Below, piece after piece: positions 32,076 through 42,219 of a stretch of DNA of 64,000 nt (position 1 is its first letter; every line of letters begins with the position of its first letter). A program made the position numbers and the translations under genes. The stretch is from Podocnemis expansa (taxonomy: Eukaryota > Chordata > Testudines > Podocnemididae). The notes beneath the pieces were generated by a model. The model saw only the letters and a list, made by a program, of their open reading frames with translations. It had not been told where the DNA came from and searched no databases. The stretch spans positions 141,794,404 through 141,858,403 of the forward strand of contig ML681963.1 of the NCBI GenBank assembly GCA_007922195.1. The letters are read 5' to 3'.

Positions 32076-33700
32076 TTTGAATGTAGCTCTCACTACACTT
32101 TTCATGAAAGGCCTTGTTTGGAACAGAGCTTATCAATGGGAGCTGAGGTTATCTTTTGGCTTCAAATAAGAAGCATCTGTACAAGCTAAAGGAATGCTGA
32201 CATTTCATGGAAATCTTTTGAAAGATGCTGGGCCCAACTAGGGGCTCGGTTGCTCTGTTAGGCAGGGGCTCTAGCAGCACTGAGACAGCCTCATAAGGAA
32301 TTACCTTGGCAAGGATTAGCATTCAGCTGGCACATACAACCCTACACTAATCAATCACTCTGCTGCTCCTACATAGGAACCTGTCACGGGTGGGATGATA
32401 GGAGGGGGAGGAGCAGTAATACCTCAGTGGTATAGCTATTCTGAGCTGCAGAGCAGCCTGAGAGGGAAGAGGCTGCCATAAATCAGAGCAGCTTTGAGAC
32501 TGCTCTAATTTTGGGGGTGGGGGGTGTGCTTCAGATCCCAGGCAAGCCTGGAGTCGGAGCAGCACAAAGGTGGCTTAAAACCATCTTTGCCACTCTCCCC
32601 TTAAGCAGAACTTCTGTGCTGTGCTTCACAGCAGAATCTAACCTGGTCAGTGAAGACATAGTTTTGGTAAAGGTGGCATAATGGTCTTAGCAGAAGCTTT
32701 GAAGCACCTATCCTTCCTAAAACACCAGAGGCAGATAAATCAGATCTCTGTGGGAATTTTCTGTCTGAAACTTTAAATCAAGCTCCTGTGAGTTTGCAAA
32801 TGCCCTCCTTCTACTACTATTTCTTAAGCCTGAGGAACTGAAAGCCACAGGTCACCATTCTTTGCCTTGTTGAAACTGCATAAAGACTGTCACCAATAGG
32901 CTAATGAATCCTACTGCCATCTTCTGTGATTTGGGCCCTATTAGGTTAGAAGGGGTAACCCTTCATTTTCAAGATGCCCTTTCTTTGTGTCAGATCCCCA
33001 GTCTGAGTCTTTATTTAATGATATTCTCAGTGAGGTCTGTGTTTTGCTTCCAAAGGAAAAGGTCTGATACCATATACTAACAAGGCTCCATGCTTCAGTG
33101 AACCTCCCCTAATTCATGTATAATCAGAATGAGTAAGTGGGAGCACATTCCCCATTCCATTATTTTGTATAGCTTGTTCACAACTCTTCCTATATGTCTC
33201 CTCCCAAAACAGTTGTAAGGTGAAGTCCTGGCCGCTGTGACTGGGTGTTGGTTTGCTACTGCTGCACACCATCCATCCACCCTGGCGTCTCAGGCCTGGG
33301 GTAAATCAGCCACCTGCTTGGGTCTCCCTACCCAGGCAGGTGTTGCAGGCTGCCAGTCCCTCTGGCTGGGGGGCCCTCTAGGTAAAGCTCCTGGCATTCC
33401 CCTTCCCCTTGTATAAGGGGGAGGAGAAGGGGTGTGCCTGCACTGGTAGCTACTGAGAGGGGTTTCTTTTTCCTTCTCTGTACTGCCACTCCAGCCTCTT
33501 GGCTTCCTGGACCTCAGGCAAGCCTCTGAGGCTTCCTTTCACTCCTATCCTTCTTCCCTCCCTGTGTGCTAGAGGAGGTGTGTCCTTTATAGGGCCTGGG
33601 CAGCTCCTAATTGGGCTCAGCCATCTCTGATTGCCCTGCAGCTGTTTCTCCTGCTGGGAACAGGGCTTTCAGCATTCTGGGGCTGACAACCAACCCTCAC
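32076..33700. other. Non-coding DNA; GC rises after 33230
   Basis: No gene is recognised. From about 33230 the composition becomes GC-rich ('cctcctaattgggctcagcc'-like text near 33605), possibly an LTR or gypsy-related repeat of which I cannot see the ends. The first target duplication of the Tx1-like element lies at 33701-33710. Confidence 0.4.
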
Positions 33701-34739
33701 TCACCCTTCTCTTGGTTTGGGAGAAGAAGAGGAGGAAGAGGGACTGCTGCTGCTTGTTGGGCTCCTGGACCCTGCTTCACCTCCACCTCCACCTTCTCCT
33801 GCCTGCCCCAGATCCAGCTTCTCCTGCTCCTGTTCCTGCCACCACCATCACCACCACCACTACCTGCTGCTGCTGTTCCTGCATCCTCCACACTGCTGCT
33901 GCTGCTACTACTGCTGCTGGCTGGCTGGCCTCCTCCCACCCACTCCCCTCCTCTGTGGGGAGTGGGAGGAGTGACAGAACACCTCACACCATCATCTGCG
34001 AAGACCACCTTGCCAGCCAGCCAGTCCCTGCTGCTCCTGTGTTTCCTGAGACCATCTAGAGCCTGCTGCCTCTACAACAGCAGAAAATAACAAACACCAC
34101 CACTGAGGGGAGGCCTCCAAGGACAGAGACTTTGCTGTTTGCAGCTGGGGGTGAGCCACCAAGAACTGTGACATTTACTATCACCACCCCAAGCTGCCAC
34201 CTCCCTGGCCTACCCTCCCTTCAAGAGGGCAGCAGGCTCCCCAGCCATTAGAGACTCTTTGAGACTGTTTGAGCGGCAGGGACCTGAATACCTCCTCCAG
34301 TAGCAGTAGCTCCCCTTCCCCATTGCCCAGCCCCTGGTTCCCTACCCAGCAGTGGCTGAAGGGCCTTCCACCCTCTGTTCTGCCCTCCAGCTGGTTCAGT
34401 GTCCCCCCACTCTCACAAGGCCCCACTCCCCAGGTTAGGAGTCCCCCCCAGCCCCTCAGTTTGTTTAGTGCCCCTGCCCCACCCCAACCCCAAAGCTTGT
34501 TTGTTTGTTTGATTTACTCACCCTTCCCTGCCCCACCCTTCAGCCTCACTGTTTGCCTCCTCTGCCTCTCCCTGCCCCGCCCATGGTTCCCTCAGCCCCA
34601 CCCCCAGCCAGGAGCTCATAGCTCTGCCCGCCCCTGCCTGACTGGTTTACTTAGTTTTTCCCCCTGGTTCACTACACCCCCCCCAACAACTGACTTCCCC
34701 TCCCCTAAGTGCAGCCGGAGGAGCCGCCCCCCCCCCCCC

Positions 34740-34839
34740 NNNNNNNNNNNNNNNNNNNNNNNNNNNNNNNNNNNNNNNNNNNNNNNNNNNNNNNNNNNNN
34801 NNNNNNNNNNNNNNNNNNNNNNNNNNNNNNNNNNNNNNN
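34740..34839. other. Assembly gap of exactly 100 N in a poly-C tract
   Basis: One hundred Ns are flanked by C13 on the left and C12 or so on the right. In copies B (about 47465-47510) and C the equivalent place reads 'ggaggagccggcccctctta' followed by 'gcccacataagcc' with no long insert, so the true missing sequence may be only an expanded C-run and the 100 Ns a placeholder. Confidence 0.95.
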
Positions 34840-35146
34840 CCCCCCCCCCCCCATCCCATACAAGCCCCGTTCCCTTCCCAGGCGCCCTCCTCTCCAGCCT
34901 AGCAGGGAGGAGTGGTCTGCCAGCCCCTCCCTCACCCCCTGCCACGGTCCCCTACTCTCCCATTGCTCATCTCCTCTCCCCCGTCCCTGCACCTGTCCAT
35001 GCCCTCCTCCCCTGCTTGCGACTCAGTGGGGAGGAGCAGTCTTCCCCTCCCCCAGCCTCTGTCCCCACCTGATTGTCCCGAGCCACCCGCCCCGGCCTTT
35101 CCCACCCCTGCTACTGGTCTCCACCTTAACCTTCTCCACCTTAACC

Positions 35147-37550
35147 AGGAGGCACGGGGTCCGTTGCCTCCTGGTGGCCGCCTCCCCGCACGTGGAGACC
35201 TACGTGCGGGCGATGGCGAGGGTGGTGGGGCCCTCGGCGATCATGGCGGCCTCCAAAATGTATGGTAAGGTCGTGTTCTTCCTGTCCTCGGAGGCCGCCG
35301 CGCAGGAGGCAGTGGTGAATGGCCTGGCGGTGGGGGGGCATCTACGTCCCTATAGAGCCCCTGGAGGACCTGGGCGTATGGGTGGTCCTTACCTCTGTCC
35401 CGCCCTTCCTCCCCAACTCTGCCTTGCTTCCCCTTCTCTCCACCCTGGGGAAGCCAATTTCTACCATCAGCCCTCTCCCGTTGGGCTGTAAGGACCCCAC
35501 CCTCTGTCATGTCCTGTCCTTCCGCCGGCAAGTACAAATCCAACTGCTGCCGGCAGGGGCGCGTGACGGAGTGGCTCTGGAGGGGTCCTTCCTAGTGCCC
35601 CACCAAGGGGCACTGTATAGGATTCATTACTCCTCGGGAGAAGCCCGGTGCTTCCTGTGTAGGGCCACAGGGCACGTCCAGAGGGACTGCCCCCTGGCCC
35701 ACACTGGAGAGGGAACAACTGGGCTCCCCGAGGCAGCAACGGGCACCGGCTGAAACATCGCCAGCGACCCTGAGTCTCCGGCCACCGGAGCAGCCGCTCC
35801 TCCTCCTCCTCCTGGCCCTGCGCCATCTGGGCCTTTGGAGGGGAGGGGGGAGGAGGTGGCCGGACCCCGGCAGGGAGAGGGCTCACCCCAGGGGGAGGGT
35901 TCCCGTCCCCCTACTGTCCCGCCCTCCTCCCTTCCCCCCCTGGCATCCTCGCCCTTGCTGCCCGCTTCTGCCCCCTCCGCTGGCCAGCCCTCCACCACCA
36001 CCTCGGAGGGCTGGGTTCTCATCGTGGGGAAAGGCGGCAAATGCCGGAAGGTCCAGACCCTCCCGAGTGGGGAGGAGGCCCCCCAACAGCCATCACGGGG
36101 GGCCAATAACAACAGCGGACCTATGGAAACCGATGGGCCTTCCGGTGTGACCCCTGACGAAGGCCAGCAGGAGGCCCCAGCTGAGGCTATGGAAGCAGCA
36201 GCGCAGGGGGGTGGTGCTGCCCCCCTGCTGGAGGCCCTCCCAGATCCCTGCCCCGGGGAGGCCGAGAGGGAGCTGCTCACCCCGCCCCTGAGCCACCTGC
36301 GCCACCTCTGCCCGCCACTGGCACCGAGGTGACCCCCCCCCCGGTGCCCGCTGTGGCGGCGCCTCTTGTGGCGGGGAGCGGGCTCGGCTCCATCTATGCG
36401 GAGATCGAGGCCCTGGATCTGACCCCGGTTGTCTCGGGGGAGGATGATCTCCCCCCCCCCCAGTGAGCCTCGATCTGGGTGGCGATTTACTTCTGCCGCC
36501 CCCTCCCTTCCCCCAAACCCATCCACTGCCTGCTATCCCCGTCCTTACTCCAGGGACTCCCCCGGAATGCTCCACCTGCCCGGTGGCACTCGGGTTCCCG
36601 CTTCCGTTTGCGGACACCGAGCAGCCGGGCCCCGGGGGACTGTCCCTGGTTGAACAGCTGCACCGTCTCCCCCGTGATAGTCCCGACCCCTGTCCCCCCC
36701 AGTCCGGCACTGAGGCGATGGACACTGCCTCCCACCTGCAATCTGTGCCAAGCATCGGCGGGGATCCTTTAACTGACCCTTCATCTCCTGATCCCGTGCC
36801 TGGTCGAAGGGAGCCGCACCCCGGTGGTCAGACCACCGGGGACCCCATCCCCATTCCTGGCCCCACCCTTGACTCTGTTCCCGCCCCTGTTGTTACCCCC
36901 GTCCCTGATGTTGTCCTCACTGCCCCACACATTCACACCCTAAACCCTACCCTAGACCCCTCCCAGGTTGCTGCCCCCCCTGGGGTCGTGTCACCTCTCC
37001 TTCCTACTGATGACTCCCGGGGGGTGGCATTCGTGGCCTCCACCTTGACCGGGGCTGCAGTCCTCCCTCCACCGCCCCTTCCCCTTGTGCCGGGGGTCGG
37101 ACTGGACAACGCGGCGCCTCTGCCATCGGCGCCGCGACGGGGCTCTGTGCCCTGTCTGTCCGTCCTGGCTGGTCGCAGGGCCGACACGGGTCCCGACTGG
37201 AGGACGGCCGTGACCCCTTCGCCCCGGATCCGCTGGTGCTGCGGGACGAGTTCCGTGCCTTCCTGGCCGACACTCGTGGGGCCAGGAACCTGGTGGAGCT
37301 CGACCTCCAGCGTTGGGGAAATTTCCACCTCGTCCTCCAGGCCGTGAGGGCCCTACTGAAAGAGGGAAACGGGACCGGGAAGCAGGACAACGCGGCCTAC
37401 CAGAGGGCTCGCAGCTTCCATGACTCCCTGATGGCCTTTGGGGTAGGTCACGGACTGTTGCGTGGCCTGACGGAGGCTTGTGTTGCTCCCGCCGCCCCTG
37501 TGGATCCCCCCCAGCCCTCCTCATGGCCCCAATCGCTCTCGCCACCTTGA
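35147..37550 (+). pseudogene. Tx1-like ORF1 (ZCCHC3-like gag), copy A
   Basis: Visible in order: a ZCCHC3-like domain (RRHGVRCLLVAASPHVETYV, GKVVFFLSSEAAAQEAV, LTSVPPFLPN, LGCKDP, FRRQVQIQL); a zinc knuckle CFLCRATGHVQRDC (C-x2-C-x4-H-x4-C) at about 35650-35690; a long Pro/Gly/Glu-rich linker including GWVLIVGKGGKCRK; and a C-terminal helical block (VLRDEFRAFLADTRG, LQRWGNFHLVLQAVRALL) near 37232-37420. It binds element RNA in this family. Breaks: a seven-G run at about 35331-35337 (six in copy B) shifts the frame, a TGA occurs at 35751-35753, and other shifts follow. The true N-terminus is unclear; the Pro-rich leader seen in copy B is not obvious here. The last frame ends at TGA 37548-37550 and overlaps ORF2's ATG (37523) by 28 nt. 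Confidence 0.75.
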
Positions 37551-40500
37551 ATGCCAGGGGCTGTAGGATGGGTCTCCGCAGGACCCAGGTGCTCTCCTTC
37601 CTTCGGGAGGGGGGCTACTCTGTGGTGTTCCTGCAGGAGACCCATACGGATCCAGCCGCCGAGGCCAGCTGGCGGCTGGAATGGGGGAACGGGGTGTTTT
37701 TCAGTCACCTTTCCACCTGCTCCGGCGGCGTGGCCACCCTGTTCTCCCCCGACCTAAGGCCCGAGGTGCTGGGGGTTGCCGAGGTCGTGCCGGGCCACCT
37801 GCTGCACCTCCGGGTCCGCATGGAGGGGCTGGCGTTGAACCTGATCAACGTCTACGCCCCGACATCGGGCCCGGAGCGGACGCCCTTCCTTCAGCGGGCG
37901 GCCGCCTTCCTCGGCACCTTAGATCCGCAGGAGTGCCTGGTCCTGGGTGGGGATTTTAACATCACCCTTGAGGACTGGGACCGCTCGGGCACCGAGCAGT
38001 ACCAGGTCACCGCAGACGTCCTCCGGGAGATGATCGACCATCACTCCCTGGTGGACGTCTGGCGCGACCACCACCCGGACGATGAGGTCACCTTCACCTA
38101 TGTCCGGGTGGGGGCGGCCCGGCTGCAGCACTCCCGGTTGGATCACATTTATCTATCCCGTCACCATCTCGCACGGGCCCACTCCTCCAGCATTAGGCTG
38201 GCCCCCTTCTCAGATCACCACTTGGTGACCGTGACGGCCTCTCTCACGGCGGAGAGGCCGGGGCCGGCCTACTGGCACTTCAACAACAGCCTGCTGGAGG
38301 ACGTGGGCTTCATGGCATCCTTCCGGGAGTTCTGGCTGGCCTGGCGGGCGCAGAGGCACGCCTTTCTCTCGGCGCGGCGCTGGTGGGACACGGGGAAGGT
38401 GAGCGCCAGGCTCTTCTGCCGTGACTACACTCGGGGGGGCCAGCCGGCGGAGGGATGTGGTGATAGAGCAGCTGGAACGGGAGGTCTTGGAGCTGGAGAG
38501 GTGCCTGGCCACCAGCCCCGAGGATCTGTCCCTCTGCGGAGCGTACCGGGAGAAGCGGGAGGAGCTCCGGGCCCTCGAGGACATTCGGGCCCGGGGAGCC
38601 TTTGTTCGATCCCGCATCCACCTCTTCCAGGAGATGGACCGCGGCTCCTGCTTCTTCTATGCCCTGGAGAAACGGAGGGGGGCTCAGAAGCATGTCACCT
38701 GCCTCCTCGCTGAGGATGGCACCCACCTCATGGACCCGGAGGAGATGTGTGGAAGGGCCAGGGCCTTCTACGCCAGACTTTTCTCCCCAGATCTGACCGA
38801 AGCTGACGCCCATAGGGTGCTCTGGAATGAACTCCCCGTGCTCAGCACGGGCGACCGGAACCGGCTGGAGCTTCCTCTCACTCTGGCTGAGTTCACGGAA
38901 GCCCTCCGTCGCATGCCCAATAACAAGTCCCCGGGCATGGACGGGCTGACCGTGGAGTTCTACCGCGCGTTCTGGGACGTCCTTGGCCCGGACCTGGCCA
39001 TTGTCTGGGCCGAATCTGAGGGAAGCGGAGAGCTCCCCCTCTCTTGCCGGCGGGCCGTGCTAGCCCTGCTGCCCAAGAAGGGGGACCTCCGTGACCTTCG
39101 GAACTGGTGTCCCGTCCCGCTCCTCTGCACGGACTACAAGATCGTTGCCAAGGCCATCTCGCTGCGGCTTGGGTCCGTGCTGCAGGACGTGATCCATCCC
39201 GACCAGACCTACACCGTCCCGGGCCGGTCCATTTTCAACAACCTGTACCTGGTCCGGGACCTCCTGGATCTCGGATGTAGGGACGGTCTGTCGTTCGCCC
39301 TCCTGGCCCTGGACCAGGAGAAAGCATTCGACGGGGTGGACCACGGGTACCTCCTGGCCACCCTGCAGGCCTTCGGCTTCTGGCCACGCTTTGTGGGTTT
39401 TCTCTGGGTGCTGTACGCCTTCGCAGAGTGCCTGGTCAAGGTCAACTGGACCCTGACCGAGCCGGGCAGCTTCGGGCGAGGAGTGCGTCAAGGCTGCCCG
39501 CTGTCAGGCCAGCTGTACACTCTGGCCATTGAGCCCTTCCTTTGTCTCCTCTGTTGGAGGTTGACGGGGTTGGTGCTCCATGAGCCGGAGCTGCGGCTGG
39601 TCTTGTCAGCATACGCCGACGATGTGCTCCTCATGGTCCAGGACCCGGGCGACCTGGGACGGTTGGAGGCTTGCCAGGCCATCTACTCGGCGGCCTCCTC
39701 CGCCCGGGTCAACTGGGTCAAGAGCTCTGGCCTGACGGTAGGGGCCGGGTGGTCGGCGTGCCCCCTCCTGCCCGCGCTTCAGGCCATCCGGTGGAGTGCG
39801 GGTCCGCTGCTCTATCTCGGCGTTTACCTTTCTGCCACCCATCCCTCCCCGGATGAGAACTGGCGTGATTTGGAGGACAGGGTTGTTGGGCGGCTGCAGA
39901 GATGGACGGGACTGCTGCGGTGCCTCTCCCTCTGTGGGAGGGCACTGGTGGTCAACCAGCTCGTCCTGTCCATGCTCTGGCACCGGCTCAACACCCTGAT
40001 CCCGCCCCCGACGTTCCTGGCCTACCTCCAGAAGACAGTTCTGGAGTTCTTCTGGCCAGGACTGCACTGGGTCTCTGCAGGGATTCTGAGCCTCCCCCTG
40101 GAGGAAGGAGGGCAGGGCCTGTGCTGTGTCCACAGCCAGGTCCACACCTTCCACCTCCAGGCCCTGCAGAAACTCCTTTATGGTGCAGGTAGTCCGGCGT
40201 GGAGCCACCTGGCGCGCACTCTCCTCCGCCGCTACCGAGGGCTCCGATACGACCGGCAGCACTTTTCTATCCAGCTGAGAGGTGGTCCACGAGACCTCTC
40301 CGAGCTGCCGGCCTTCTACCAGGACCTCCTCCGGACCTGGAGGCTTCTTTTAGCCTCCAGGTCCCTTGTGCCCACTGAGGAGGAGGACCTCCTCGCGGAG
40401 CCCCTGCTACACAACCCCCATCTACGTGTGCAGGTGGCGGAGGCCCCCTCCGTGAGGCGGTGGTTGGTCCTGGCAGGTGTCACCAGGATCGGAGACCTCC

Positions 40501-41451
40501 TGGACTACGCCTGGGGGGACTGGGTGGACCCCCTCGTGCTTGCCTGGTGCATGGGGCTCTCTACCCTTCGCACCCCCCAGCGCCTACTCCAGGAGGTAAG
40601 GGTGGCTCTGCCCCCCTCTGCTTGGGCCTACCTCGAGCGGGTTCTGCGAGAGGGTACTCTCCACCCCCCTCTCAGTCCTGGCCCTCCGGAGCTTGTTATC
40701 GGGCCCCAGCCCCGCGAGCCCCCCCCCCCCCCCGCAGTCCCCGTCCCATATGCCGAGCCGGCTGCTGGACTTGCAGCCAGCCCCCTTCCGAACCGCGCCT
40801 CGACAATATCTGCACACACTCGTGCTCCACACCATTCATTTCCTCGCCCTCACGTCCTGCCCCTATACCAAATGGCGGGACCTCCTTCCACCTGCAGAGG
40901 GTGAGGACCCCCGGTGGGCCGGCCTTTACTCCACCCTGACCCCATGGCCCGCCGGGGACATCAGTTGGCGGCTTCTCCATGGAGCCGTGAGCACGGGCGT
41001 GTACTTGGTGTGGTTCACTGTCCGCCCCGAGGCCTGTCCCTTTTGTGGCATGAGGGAGACCCTGGTGCATGCTTACTTAGAATGTGCCAGGTTGCAGCCC
41101 CTTTTCCGGCTCCTCCAGAACCTCTTCCTGAGGTTCTGGCTGCACTTTTCCCCACACATGTTCATTTACGCACTCCCTATCCGAGGCCCCACAAAGTCGC
41201 TGGACCTCCTCGCCAACCTCCTCCTGGCCTACGTGAAACAGGCCATTTACAGGACCAGAGAGAGGAGGTTGGCTGAGGGAGGGGCCTGCGACTGTGGGGC
41301 TTATTTCCGGTCCCTCGTTCGCGCACGTCTCTGGGCAGAGTTCCTCTGGGCAGCGTCCGCTAGCTCCCTCGACTGCTTCTGGGAGCAGTGGGCGCTGTCC
41401 GGGGTTCTCTGCTCGGTGTCCCCTTCCGAGTCCCTCGTTATATACCTGTGA
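37523..41451 (+). pseudogene. Tx1-like ORF2 (endonuclease and reverse transcriptase), copy A
   Basis: It starts at ATG 37523 (MAPIALATLNARG). Endonuclease: VVFLQETHTD, LINVYAP, VLGGDFNITL, RLDHIYLSR and FSDHHLVTV, all expected acidic and His residues present. RT: NNKSPGMDGLTVEFY, LALDQEKAFDGVDH, RGVRQGCPLSGQLY and the catalytic YADD at 39612-39623. The C-terminus is a CCHC motif CPFCGMRETLVHAYLEC. About 1,310 codons if continuous, but a seven-G run at about 38432-38438 (six Gs in copy B) and an expanded C-run at about 40720-40736 each shift the frame. Because both breaks sit in homopolymers, sequencing error is possible; otherwise the copy is only just inactivated. Confidence 0.85.
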
Positions 41452-41519
41452 CCTCACGTCCGTCCCTGTTTTTTTCATAATTTGTCCCAAGGAATCATTT
41501 GAAAGGGCGTCTAGTGCCA

Positions 41520-41575
41520 CCTCCCCATAGGCTGGGGGAGGGGTTTTAGAAGTGGGTGGTCTGGCGCCCACCCAC
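41520..41575 (+). ncRNA. Tandem 3'-UTR hairpins, Tx1-like copy A
   Basis: Hairpin 1: CCTCCCC (41520-41526) pairs with GGGGAGG (41535-41541) across an 8-nt loop. Hairpin 2: GTGGGTGGTC (41552-41561) pairs with GCCCACCCAC (41566-41575) across a 4-nt loop, with one mismatch. Both recur at the same place in copies B and C, about 20-75 bp from the element end. They are probably recognition structures for the element's reverse transcriptase (inference). Confidence 0.65.
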
Positions 41576-41689
41576 CACCACCCGCTTTCAATAGGATCAC
41601 CCTTCTATAACTATCAGCCCTGGCTTTCTTACACCGCATGAAGTGATTGGGGCTAATATTTTACCCCGTTCTCATTTAATGTAATTTCT

Positions 41690-42136
41690 TATTGAAGATT
41701 TTCCATTCCACTAATCATTTTTGTCACCTGCCTCTGGACTTTTTGTAGTTCTGCTGCATCTTCTTGAAGATGGGTGGCCAAAACTGAACAGGACTCCTGG
41801 GTTTTTTTTCAGCTGAGGGTATACCATTAAGTTAGCTAAAGGCATTATAATGTTTTCAATCTCATGATTTTCTATCCTATTCTTTATACACCTTGTCCCT
41901 CTTTCTTTAATGGACATTGCACACTGAGCAGGGTTTTTCATTGAATTCTCCACAGCGATGTCCAGATCTGTTTTCTAAGTGGCTATAGTTATCTCAGAGC
42001 CCAGCAATGCGTATGAGTAGTGTATATTATTCTTTTCAATGTCAATTATCTTTCATTCCTCAATGTGAATTTCATTTGCCATTCTGCTTCCCAACTGCTT
42101 AATGTTGTTAGGTTCCTTTGCAATTTCTCGACCTTA
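41690..42136 (-). repeat. Old CR1, inner flank of the insertion nest
   Basis: The text 'ccactaatcatttttgtcac', 'cttcttgaagatgggtggcc', 'tggacattgcacactgagca', 'tgtgaatttcatttgccatt' and 'ttcctttgcaatttctcgac' follows, in order, the reversed reverse-transcriptase region of older CR1 LINEs. The sequence resumes at 57296 ('agttttgtgtcatctgaaaa'), showing that everything between was inserted. Confidence 0.75.
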
Positions 42137-42219
42137 GAATCATAGAACCATAGGGTTGGAAGGGACCTCATAAGATCGTCTAGTCCAACCCCCTGCCAAA
42201 AAAAGCAGGACCACTCCCA

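Larger units (their letters stand above)
33711..41596 (+). mobile_element. Tx1-like LINE, copy A, full length with 10-bp TSDs
   Basis: TCACCCTTCT occurs exactly at 33701-33710 and 41597-41606. Inside are a GC-rich 5' UTR with CTG/CCA triplet runs, ORF1 (ZCCHC3-like gag with CCHC knuckle), ORF2 (endonuclease, reverse transcriptase, C-terminal CCHC) and a 3' UTR with two hairpins ending in CAATAGGA. About 7.9 kb including 100 Ns. Tx1-group LINEs are L1-related and often target-selective. This copy is the best preserved of three but has single-base frameshifts at G and C runs. Confidence 0.88.

Noticed and set aside
34740..34839. N run considered as masked repeat
   Set aside because: Exactly 100 Ns between poly-C tracts is the standard placeholder for an assembly gap.
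33611..35072. Several long proline-, serine- or cysteine-rich open frames on both strands
   Set aside because: They arise from the GC-rich, triplet-repeat 5' UTR of Tx1-like copy A; some run through the N gap. No domain, and not conserved in frame in copies B and C.
35627..37545. Long minus-strand frames (up to 299 codons) opposite Tx1-like ORF1
   Set aside because: Shadow frames of GC-rich coding DNA; composition is Gly/Arg/Pro-rich with no family motif, while the plus strand carries the recognisable domains.
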